From: Metridium senile
Lineage: Eukaryota; Cnidaria; Anthozoa; Actiniaria; Metridiidae
Assembly (NCBI GenBank): GCA_949775045.1
Contig: OX459101.1
Span: forward strand, 6,606,394-6,670,393
DNA length: 64,000 bases
Reading direction: 5' to 3'
The notes below the pieces were generated by a model, which worked only from the letters and a program-made list of their open reading frames with translations, made no database searches and had not been told where the DNA came from. Made by a program: the position numbers and the translations under genes. Shown one piece after another: positions 10,401-17,661 of the stretch. How positions within the stretch are numbered: the stretch's first letter is position 1; each line of letters begins with the position of its first letter.

Positions 10401-13400
10401 ATGAACAACTAGCACAGCTAAGACAACAAACTAAGGATGACATAACACTACAACAGATTAGCAGGCTCATCAGAGAAGGATGGCCAGCACATGTAAAGCA
10501 AACACCCGTTATAGCACGCCCATACTGGAGTGTGAGAAATAATCTACATGAAGCGGATGGCATGATATTCAAAGACGAATGCATTGTTATACCTAAGATT
10601 TCAAGAGCGGAAATGCTAAAGTTAGTACATCAAGGACACTTTGGCATTGCAAAAACAAAAGCCAGAGCAAGGCAAGTACTGTTTTGGCCAGGTATGTCAA
10701 ATGAAATTGAGCAACTTGGATTCCATGCTATTGTGTTGGAACGCATTGCCATGACTAGCTTACGTAGTGGAGCTGAGCCTCTTGTGTCGTACAGGACAAC
10801 ACTACGATCCGATGCTGTGCTGGCGAGTATATTTGTCTAGTTGGATTAATAGTAACGATTAATGTTATGTTCCAGGAAAGTACCTGTACATTGCTGATAC
10901 ATTATCAAGAGCCCCACTTAAGTCTACAGACAGTGACAACGACCTCAATGAAGATATAGAAGTAATGGTACACAGCTTTGTAAAGAATGTACATGCATCA
11001 GATGAACAACTAGCACAGCTAAGACAACAAACTAAGGATGACATAACACTACAACAGATTAACAGGCTCATCAGAGAAGGATGGCCAGCACATGTAAAGC
11101 AAACACCCATTATAGCACGCCCATACTGGAGTGTGAGAAATAATCTACATGAAGCGGATGGCATGATATTCAAAGACGAATGCATTGTTATACCTAAGAT
11201 TTCAAGAGCGGAAATGCTAAAGTTAGTACATCAAGGACACTTTGGCATTGCAAAAACAAAAGCCAGAGCAAGGCAAGTACTGTTTTGGCCAGGTATGTCA
11301 AATGAAATTGAGCAACTTGGATTCCATGCTATTGTGTTGGAACGCATTGCCATGACTAGCTTACGTAGTGGAGCTGAGCCTCTTGTGTCGTACAGGACAA
11401 CACTACGATCCGATGCTGTGCTGGCGAGTATATTTGATTAGTTGGATTAATAGTAACGATTAATGTTATGTTCCAGGAAAGTACCTGTACATTGCTGATA
11501 CATTATCAAGAGCCCCACTTAAGTCTACAGACAGTGACAACGACCTCAATGAAGATATAGAAGTAATGGTACACAGCTTTGTAAAGAATGTACATGCATC
11601 AGATGAACAACTAGCACAGCTAAGACAACAAACTAAGGATGACATAACACTACAACAGATTAGCAGGCTCATCAGAGAAGGATGGCCAGCACATGTAAAG
11701 CAAACACCCGTTATAGCACGCCCATACTGGAGTGTGAGAAATAATCTACATGAAGCGGATGGCATGATATTCAAAGACGAATGCATTGTTATACCTAAGA
11801 TTTCAAGAGCGGAAATGCTAAAGTTAGTACATCAAGGACACTTTGGCATTGCAAAAACAAAAGCCAGAGCAAGGCAAGTACTGTTTTGGCCAGGTATGTC
11901 AAATGAAATTGAGCAACTAATAGCCAAATGTGACATGTGCAACACCTACAGGAGAAGGAATCACAAGGAACCCCTGTTGCAGCACCCGATACCTGACCGA
12001 CCATGGCAAAGAATTGCATCAGATATCTTCGAGTATCAAGGTAAATCATATTTACTTGTTGTTGACTACTACTCTAAGTACATTGAGACAAGTCTTATCA
12101 AAGACAAAACAGCATCAACTATTATCACACATATGAAATCAATGTTTGCCCGACATGGCATTCCAGAGGAACTTATGTCTGATAATATGCCATATAACAG
12201 CACAGAGTTTAGGAACTTTGCCAACGAATGGCAATTCAAACTCACCACATCTAGCCCGACCTATCCTCAGTCAAATGGGTTGAGTGAAAAGGCAGTCCAA
12301 ACTGTAAAGAGGATCCTAAAGAAATCAAATGACCCATATTTAGGACTTCTTGAATACAGAAACACACCAGTAACAGGTATGGATTACACACCAACACAAC
12401 TGTTAATGGGTCGAGTTGCAAGAACGAACATTCCGATCTCTCCCAAATTATTGTATCCAAAGATTGTTACAGATGCACTTGATCAGTTAAGAAATTGTCA
12501 AGAAAGGCAGAAATTCTTCTATGACAAGCAAGCAAAGAAACTTCCAGTTCTTAACGAGAATGACACTGTACGCATCGAAAGAAACAAGAAATGGATTCCC
12601 GCAATAGTTACAGCCAAAGCGCAAACCCCGAGATCATTCATTGTGACCACACCCAATGGTCAGGCATATCGCCGAAATAGACGACATCTCATAAAGACTA
12701 GTGAAGACCCACCTGAGATAACTGGACCAATACCAGACCTACCTAATGAAGTTGGACCTGAAGTCAACATTGACAGACCAACTCAAATGCTACCCTTACC
12801 ACATGATGATGGAAGCAGTGAACCTGATCCTACACTCAGAAGATCATCAAGAATCAGAGGACAACCAGCATGGTTTAAAGACTATCACATGTAACACTTC
12901 ATAGACATTATAAGGATTGTTAAAACGTTGTATTCAAAACTTTATATTGAGTTATTTGAAACATTAACTTTATTCCTAAAAGAAGGGAGATGTAATGTAT
13001 GTTAATGTATGCTAATTTATGCATCACGTGACTAGATACCTCGTGTAAGAATTATTACTTCAACAAAGACACAGTTCGCACTTACAGAACTTGTTGTGTA
13101 GTTTCTTTATTTAATACTTGTACACAGTACAATACATGACAAGTACAAAATGGAGGAGCCCCAATGCCAATAATCAAAAGTCGAGGCAAGTGTTATTAGC
13201 CAAGACCAGAGGACGATACTATATACATATTTCTGTACATTGTTTGCTTATGATGAACATATAGATCCAAAAACTTAGTGTATAGTCCTCTTCTACCAAT
13301 AAAGTAGAGATTTCACTATAGCATTTAGCAATTAAGCCTGGTTCACACTAGCGACATAAGCATAGGCAACATACACAGGCTCAGTTAGGCTTTGCTCATT

Positions 13401-16400
13401 AGCCGCACTTGTCTTTTCTCACACCTAGTCCAGAAATGCTTCACTGAGTCTGCATATGTTGCTTATGCTTATTTCACCGATGTGGGTTCCCGAGGATGAT
13501 TTCACCGATGTGTACGAGGCTTTAGTATTTAGCAATTAAGTTGTTATACCTGATGTTTGTTTCGTCACTGCCTGACAATACAAATGTAGAATCTGCACTG
13601 AACTTTACACAAAACACTCTCTGCATACGCTTTGTATGGTACACCTCCCTGATCAAGACAAAATACATTTATAGTTCATAATAGTAGTTGTTGGTCCTCA
13701 ACCTTTTAATGTTTTTTCCAGCTGAGTTGATATAGGTATTCTATAGGTATTATGGGTCACTATTTTTGAGCATTTTCCAAGTATACAATGTAGACTTTTC
13801 TTGTTGATTGAATTATAATCCCACCATGAGTTTGACTAGCGTTTACAACTAATTTAAAGAAGGAAGAACTCGTATTTCATAAATTCCCTTGGCAGAATTA
13901 TGGGAAATGCGATGTTGAATTCTCAATTCTGATTGGTTGACCTTGTGTTTGTTCTGAAGGTCAACTCAGCTGGATTATTATGAATCAAAATCCAACCTAC
14001 AAACATTTGTTACATTTATAGTTTTATAGTAGAAAAAGAAGGCGAGGGTAAGGAAAGGAGAACAAAAGAAAGAGGATGAGAAGAAGGGAAAGCAGAAAAC
14101 AAGAAAGAAGAGGAGGGGAAGGAGGAGAAGAAGAAGGAGAGTAAGATGGAGAATAAGGCAAAGAAGAAAATGATATGAACAAGAAAAAACAATCTCAAAC
14201 ATACTAACCTACTGCGGCCACTATCACGTTGAAATATCCTAATAGTTTTATCAAAACTACCAGACACAAACTCTTGACCAGTCGGTGCATAATCAACATC
14301 CAACACTGCCATTACATGGTCCATATGTACATTTATTGCCTGATCCATCCGCCGCATATCATAGGTATATAGATTAGAATCCTCATTGGCTACTGTAAAG
14401 ATAAATGCTTCCATTGGATTCCATGCTATTGTGTTGGAACGCATTGCCATGACTAGCTTACGTAGTGGAGCTGAGCCTCTTGTGTCGTACAGGACAACAC
14501 TACGATCCGATGCTGTGCTGGCGAGTATATTTGTCTAGTTGGATTAATAGTAACGATTAATTCTTCCATTTATGTATTGTGCATAAGATCATATCCACAT
14601 CTATTTGGCGCATTATAAGTACCGGTATTAAAATCATTATCATTATTATAATGTAATTAGGCCAATCAAAGCAAAAACAATACAGAAACAATTGGAGTAG
14701 GTAAGGTACATGTATATTTTCATTTAGAAAACATTGCTTTAAAAATACTACAGATTGGTTGAAATCCAATTGTATATACTCGCCGTTCGGTAGATATTCA
14801 CTGATAACACTTTGCCTTTGGCGAATAATTGTTAACTATCACTCAACTGGAACAGCTTTAAGTAACAATGCACAATGAATAAAGTATTAACTTTCTATGG
14901 TCTTGAGTAGTTGGTTTCCCTTGTGTATTGTTACTAAAGCTGTTCCAGTTGAGTGATAGTGACTAATAGTCACTAAATAAAAACTATTAGTTAGTAACTA
15001 TTTAGATTTTATTTCATGGACATAGTGTAAGCACTCTAGATAACACCCTCCTTGCTTTGCATAAATCTTATATCATACTTAGTCTCATTCAATAATTGCT
15101 CATAATTGTCATTTTATGATAACATGTTTTTTTTGCTCACCTCGACTGGGTTGAATTTAACACTATGCACAGTATCTACACCCCAAGTAAATGTACGAAC
15201 AGGGTCAGCCCTTGTGTCATCCCATATATCTAATTGCTGACCAGACGTAGCAAAGGTGGAGTCTTTCCAGCTGTGATCTATTCCAGTAAGCATCGTCTGT
15301 TGAGGACATGAACAGAACATCACTAAATATTATCATCATTCTTGTTATCAGTATCATTATTTTGGGGTGGCATGGGTGGCATGGTGGTTAACTGCGCACC
15401 TCTCACTGCTGTGGTCCAGGTTTGAGTCTTGACTCGGGCATGGATTATATGCGAGTTGAGTTTGTTTGACGTGTTATTCTCTCCTATGCCATGAGGGTTT
15501 TTCTCCGGGTTATTTGGCTTTCCTCCCTCCACAAAAATGAACATATGAGCAGAGTTGTGTGTTAAAATATTTAACATAGAGGTAGTGAGTGTGAGTGTGA
15601 GTCTCCACAATTAGCAACTGGCTAAATACATTGAGACATTAAAAAAGTGATTTATTATTATTATTTTTTATTATTATCAATGATTAGTATAAATACATAA
15701 GTGATTATGGAAAATTGTGCGCAGTGATTGGTCTAGAACTTTACACTTTTAGAAATAAGAAAGGAACAGTTTTTCTTCCAAAAAGCTGGGTATTTTCATT
15801 TTTTGAAATAATCACTTTTGTATTTATACTAAAACAATTATCCACCTCAGGCTCAATGAATATCAGTGAATAATAACCATGACTCTGTCTCGGTTTTTAT
15901 TCACCAATATTCACTTCTTCAATATTCACTTTTAATTTTTTTTTTGGTAAAAAAAGTACAATGGTCCACCCCTTATTTTACCTTAGCCACAATAGTATTT
16001 AATGGTTCATTAGTTGTACCACCTAATGTTTCCTCCATACTCCATGTCTTGACTACTTTATCATCACCAACCTAACAACAAAACAAGTTTACTTACTGAC
16101 ATTCTCACTACTTGGCCACCCTTCTTTCCCATTTCAAACAATTGAATTTAATGTGATCTTGAAAGTACAAATATTTACCCAGTGGATTGAGCAAGGAATC
16201 AAAGAAGAAACCAAACAAGGAAGCAAGGAAGAAAAGAAGCAAGGAAGAAAAAAAGCAAGGAAGAATGCAAAGAAGCAAAGGAGGGAGGGAGGGGGTAATT
16301 TAAAACATGTTTTATTGAGTCCCTCACTATATCACTGCAGTTTTATAACCATCAATATGTACATTGTACTTACTGAATATAATAAATCTCCCTTGGGGGC

Positions 16401-17387
16401 AACACAGAGTCCTCTAACAAATCCTTTATGCGCTGTGAGTGTTTGCATGCACTCTTGTTTAGAAAGATGCCATAACTTTATCTGTGGAGCAGGAATAATT
16501 AATAATAATTAATTGGGAACCATTGATTTCATAGGTTCATATTTTCCACACACATACAATTTACAATAGAAAAAAAAGAAGAGTGTGGAAGGTGCTTTGT
16601 GTGTGCCACATTCACTATTTCTAGTTGTGGTTCACTGATTGACAGTCCAGCAGACAGATAGAAAGACACAAAAGCTGACTGGCTGACTTGCTGTTGACAG
16701 AGAGACTGACTGATTTACTAGCTGGCTGATTAACTCATTATTTAACCCACTGACTGACTCACAAACTGCCGGGATGATAGAGTGACGGACTTGAATGACT
16801 GAATGATTGGACAAAAGTTTTATAAGGTAGTCGTACCTATTATCGTGCACATCCTATTATCGTGCTTTCCGTAAAAAAAATAAAAAACTGCTTCAAAATT
16901 AATTAAAACAAGTATGGCTGCTTATTCTGTTGCAACCAACTTTTTTGGTCCACTTTTTTCAATAAACTTTTACGCAGTAAAATAATAATCGATAATCGAT
17001 AATAGGATATGCGCGATAATAGGTACGACTACCTTAATAACAAAGATATACAATTAAACTACAAGAGAATACCAAGTAAAACCAATTATTATCATACACA
17101 GTATTTGCTACACTTACTTCACCATCACAAGAGCCCGAAAGTAACACCGAGAGGCTTTTAGGATGTCTTGCAAGACAATTGACGCCATCAGTATGGCCGT
17201 CCAATGCACCCACAAACGGCTTGGCAAACACTCGGTCAAGTTTCGTAGCATTCAAAGCCCGAGTATATTCTCTAGGCGCTTCAAAAGGATGTAAACTAGG
17301 GTCGAGATTCCTGTGTAGCTTATGGATATCAGAGGAACGCTCGCGAATATGGTCGTCGGGATTTCGCGATAAAATTTTAACTTTCAT
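4487..17387 (-). CDS. DCAF13: DCAF13 (Sof1/WDSOF1) WD40 ribosome biogenesis protein, ten exons
   Basis: Ten GT-AG exons join without a break: 17387-17118, 16481-16374, 16071-15982, 15296-15141, 14534-14209, 13648-13550, 7197-7161, 6228-6140, 5634-5560, 4574-4487. They total 1338 nt, i.e. 445 residues, the human length. The N-terminus MKVKILSRNP and LHPFEAPREYTRALNATKL are diagnostic. WD40 blades follow (DGHTDGVNCLARHP, GQQLDIWDD, NTIAWNPMEAF, DVDYAPTGQEFVSGSFDKT), then the basic Sof1 tail ending SVPYKPERKKQIIAVVK. The family acts in nucleolar 18S rRNA processing (SSU processome) and as a CUL4-DDB1 substrate receptor. Intron 6 is about 6.35 kb because it holds a Gypsy element. Exon 7 is only 37 nt. 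The start ATG is 274 bp from the divergent gene at 17662. Confidence 0.96.
4859..4907. repeat. Perfect short hairpin GTGGTCCCGAGACCGCC
   Basis: The arms GTGGTCCCGA and TCGGGACCAC, extended by GACCGCCGA and TCGGCGG, surround a loop of about eight bases. It lies downstream of the DCAF13 intron 9 acceptor. Its transcript could form a stable stem, but no function can be assigned. Confidence 0.6.
5127..5265 (+). mobile_element. Body fragment of a tRNA-derived SINE
   Basis: It shares GAGGGTTTTTCT, GGGTTAT, TTTCCTCCCTCC and GTGAGCAGAGTTGTGTGTT with the better copy at 15363-15605, but lacks the tRNA-like head. It lies in DCAF13 intron 9 and is directly followed by the 110-bp palindrome. Confidence 0.6.
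5266..5375. repeat. Perfect 110-bp palindrome
   Basis: 5266-5320 and 5321-5375 are exact reverse complements around CCCCACGTGGGG, with no spacer. A 9-bp direct repeat, TGACAGGGA, lies at each border (5258-5266 and 5375-5383) and may be a target-site duplication overlapping the ends by one base. It lies in DCAF13 intron 9. Confidence 0.9.
6330..6488. mobile_element. Pogo/Tigger-like MITE (CAGTGGAACCC ends)
   Basis: It begins CAGTGGAACCC and ends GGGGTTCCACTG with TA on both sides, as expected of TA-targeting Tc1/mariner-pogo elements. Two further copies are at 27881-28070 and 28753-28945. It lies in DCAF13 intron 7 and has no open frame of its own. Confidence 0.75.
6578..7003 (-). mobile_element. 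tRNA-derived SINE split by a MITE
   Basis: The minus-strand body (ACTCACTACCTCTAC, GGGAGGAAAAGCC) and the tRNA-like head (near 6940-7003) belong to the family best preserved at 15363-15605. They are separated by the palindromic MITE at 6731-6929. Confidence 0.6.
6731..6929. mobile_element. MITE AGGCCCAAGCAAATGGC nested in a SINE
   Basis: The ends AGGCCCAAGCAAATGGCTTC and GAAGCCGTTTGCCCAGGCCT are inverted. The interior repeats CAACATTTGCTTCAA and TTGTTGAA words. A second copy is at 37511-37713. Confidence 0.75.
7373..7590. mobile_element. Penelope-like terminal repeat, inverted-repeat copy
   Basis: It starts GGAAACTAGCGAGT and contains TTTACTGACGTTTCGAGC, then the inverted partner GTTCGAAACGTTAGTAAAG, and ends TACAAATTTCATTATATTACC. 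Other copies are at 19467-19612, 33371-33835, 39250-39376, 43629-44100, 47350-47498 and 56168-56363. The Penelope assignment comes from the 38760-39376 copy, which follows a GIY-YIG-like coding remnant. Confidence 0.6.
7626..7776 (+). repeat. 5' LTR of the Gypsy element
   Basis: 151 bp, TGTAATG to CATGACA, matching the 3' LTR by eye at every base. It is preceded by target duplication AGTAC and followed directly by TGG of the primer-binding site. Confidence 0.95.
7790..10840 (+). CDS. Gag-Pol polyprotein, prematurely ended in antisense host sequence
   Basis: A 1016-codon frame opens 13 bp after the LTR. Gag is followed by two zinc-knuckle-like cysteine clusters near residues 224-258 (CKRCTTKHEVNKC, CFKCQGKNHFANC). 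An aspartic protease with DTG follows at 305-307. Reverse transcriptase includes RLPFGVCCA and the YDD triad at 581-583. RNase H begins near D729. The integrase zinc-binding start (HQGH, 947-950) is present, but codons from about 976 onward come from antisense DCAF13 exon 5 and end in a stop. The integrase catalytic core is therefore missing from this frame. Gag and Pol share one frame with no shift site seen. Confidence 0.9.
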   Translation: MEHFKSIGPLSLEGNVSENWRRWIQRWRLYVVASGADKKPKATQCAIFLHTIGQDAIEVYNTFVFTEAQSNKIDHLIQKFEEHCAWKKNLTFERYKFNTCVQDGRPFDSFLVDLVNKSKTCEFGELKNSLIKDRIVCGIDNRELRERLLRDTKLTMDKAIEFMRAAETSKTHAKSLNESQLEASAISKSNSKSFKKSNPSSTTSTTKPRIKADRQDQKPTTKPCKRCTTKHEVNKCPAYGKTCFKCQGKNHFANCCFTKDSSKVHTVTQDETLFIGEIQDENSENSNELFVNLKINGTDIQFKVDTGAQCNVISLNKINELDNSTQITSTPAKLTAYGGGNIPIKGKCKMEINHKENKVKADFYIVDKPGIKPIIGLPTLQELKLISFNNLHEINKDHDILDSYSDVFTGLGLVDGEYHIELKENVTPVIHASRKIPLSLLPKLKETLDNLESSGVVSKVEKPTDWVNSLVIVEKKDGSLRLCLDPKDLNKAIKREYYSSPTIEAISSNLSGKKIFTVIDMSNCYWHKKLDEESSLLYTYNTPYGRYKFNRLPFGVCCASDVAQRMVDEHFSDVQGALAVYDDIIISGRILEEHDKALKRVLERARERNIKFNKDKVQLRTSQVKYLGHIITSDGFQPDPAKIQAITDIAKPTCKEDLQRLLGMVNYLSQYIPNVSEVLAPLRALLRQDVEWSWLPNHDNALDKVKQILSSSPVLRFYDVNKDITLQVDTSKNGLGACLLQEGHPVIYASRSLTQAKQNYAQIEKELLAIVFGCERFNQFTYGKHITVHSDHKPLESIVKKPLSMTPPRVQRLLLRLQKYQPVVTYVPGKYLYIADTLSRAPLKSTDSDNDLNEDIEVMVHSFVKNVHASDEQLAQLRQQTKDDITLQQISRLIREGWPAHVKQTPVIARPYWSVRNNLHEADGMIFKDECIVIPKISRAEMLKLVHQGHFGIAKTKARARQVLFWPGMSNEIEQLGFHAIVLERIAMTSLRSGAEPLVSYRTTLRSDAVLASIFV
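10264..10864 (+). repeat. 601-bp tandem unit, copy 1 (pol plus DCAF13 exon 5)
   Basis: 10264-10716 is pol (end of RNase H region to integrase zinc finger). 10717-10863 matches 14415-14561 base for base, i.e. 120 nt of DCAF13 exon 5 and 27 nt of intron 4. One extra G (10864) precedes the restart of pol at TTATGTTCCAGG. The host-derived splice acceptor CTAG|ACAAAT (minus strand) is intact here. Confidence 0.95.
10865..11465 (+). repeat. 601-bp tandem unit, copy 2 (diverged)
   Basis: Same composition as copy 1, with host-derived part 11318-11464. It differs at a few bases: AGATTAACAGG for AGATTAGCAGG near 11062, ACACCCATT for ACACCCGTT near 11109, and TTTGATTAG for TTTGTCTAG near 11437. The last change removes the AG of the host splice acceptor on the minus strand. 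A 158-codon frame (10965-11441) persists but is only a fragment. Confidence 0.93.
11466..12894 (+). CDS. 3' part of Pol: integrase (third copy of the duplicated segment onward)
   Basis: This repeats the pol segment a third time and then continues normally. The zinc-binding HQGH is completed by CDMC, followed by the integrase core: first Asp in DIFEYQGKSYLLVVDYYSKY, second in SDNMPYNS, and the Glu in NGLSEKAV. A basic C-terminal tail ends in RRSSRIRGQPAWF. The first usable ATG is 11566. It is separated from Gag-RT by stops in copies 1 and 2, so it is a displaced 3' half and not an independent gene. Confidence 0.88.
12991..13141 (+). repeat. 3' LTR of the Gypsy element
   Basis: 151 bp, preceded by polypurine tract AAAAGAAGGGAGA and followed by target duplication AGTAC at 13142-13146. 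No difference from the 5' LTR was seen. Confidence 0.95.
14834..14972. mobile_element. Inverted-repeat element in DCAF13 intron 4
   Basis: ATCACTCAACTGGAACAGCT and AGCTGTTCCAGTTGAGTGAT are exact inverted ends around an AT-rich centre. Likely a small MITE. Confidence 0.6.
15363..15605 (+). mobile_element. tRNA-derived SINE with recognisable A and B boxes
   Basis: The head GGCATGGTGGTTAACTGCGC resembles a pol III A box, and GGTCCAGGTTTGAGTCTTGA a B box. A body follows with GGGTTTTTCTCCGGGTT, TTTCCTCCCTCC and GAGCAGAGTTGTGTG, and the tail is short GTGAGT repeats. Related fragments are at 5127-5265, 6578-7003 and 38378-38440. It lies in DCAF13 intron 3-4 sequence, near exon 4. Confidence 0.7.
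16824..17035. mobile_element. MITE AAGGTAGTCGTACCTATTATCG
   Basis: Inverted ends AAGGTAGTCGTACCTATTAT and ATAATAGGTACGACTACCTT with no coding content. It lies in DCAF13 intron 1, 82 bp from exon 1. Confidence 0.75.
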
Positions 17388-17661
17388 ATTGTGTATTTTT
17401 GTCTTGTTCTTCTTCCTCCACGTGAGCAGCCCGCGAACTTTGGACAGCGGTTCAATGTTTTCAATAAGCCCGCAATCGTTGGCCAGCGGGTTTTGTATAA
17501 TTGTAGCCTCGACTTCAATTTGTTTCTATAGTAACAATGAGTATTTGATCCACGAAGGTTGGATGTAAATATGAAGAAAAAAACCTTATTTGTCTACTAA
17601 ATTTATATATTTTTCTTGTATAAATCGATGCACCTAAGATAAAGAATAATTTCTCGACATA
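17388..17661. promoter_or_regulatory. Probable bidirectional promoter, DCAF13 / 17662 gene
   Basis: Only 274 bp separate the divergent start codons of DCAF13 (-) and the small gene (+), so both 5' UTRs and promoters must share this interval. No TATA box or named motif is claimed. The inference rests on the head-to-head spacing. Confidence 0.6.

Larger units (their letters stand above)
7626..13141 (+). mobile_element. Ty3/Gypsy LTR retrotransposon with internal host-exon capture
   Basis: A complete element of about 5.5 kb lies antisense in DCAF13 intron 6. The 151-bp LTRs (7626-7776 and 12991-13141) look identical and run TGTAATG...CATGACA, flanked by the 5-bp target duplication AGTAC (7621-7625 and 13142-13146). 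The primer-binding site TGGTGTCAGAATAATGG follows the 5' LTR, and the polypurine tract AAAAGAAGGGAGA precedes the 3' LTR. The domain order gag, protease, RT, RNase H, integrase is the Ty3/Gypsy order; no envelope gene is seen. An internal 601-bp unit, part of which derives from DCAF13 exon 5, is repeated at 10264-11465, so the pol frame is broken. This copy should not be autonomous. Confidence 0.95.

Noticed and set aside
10264..11786. Three identical minus-strand frames of 106 codons
   Set aside because: Antisense shadow of pol, triplicated with the 601-bp unit.
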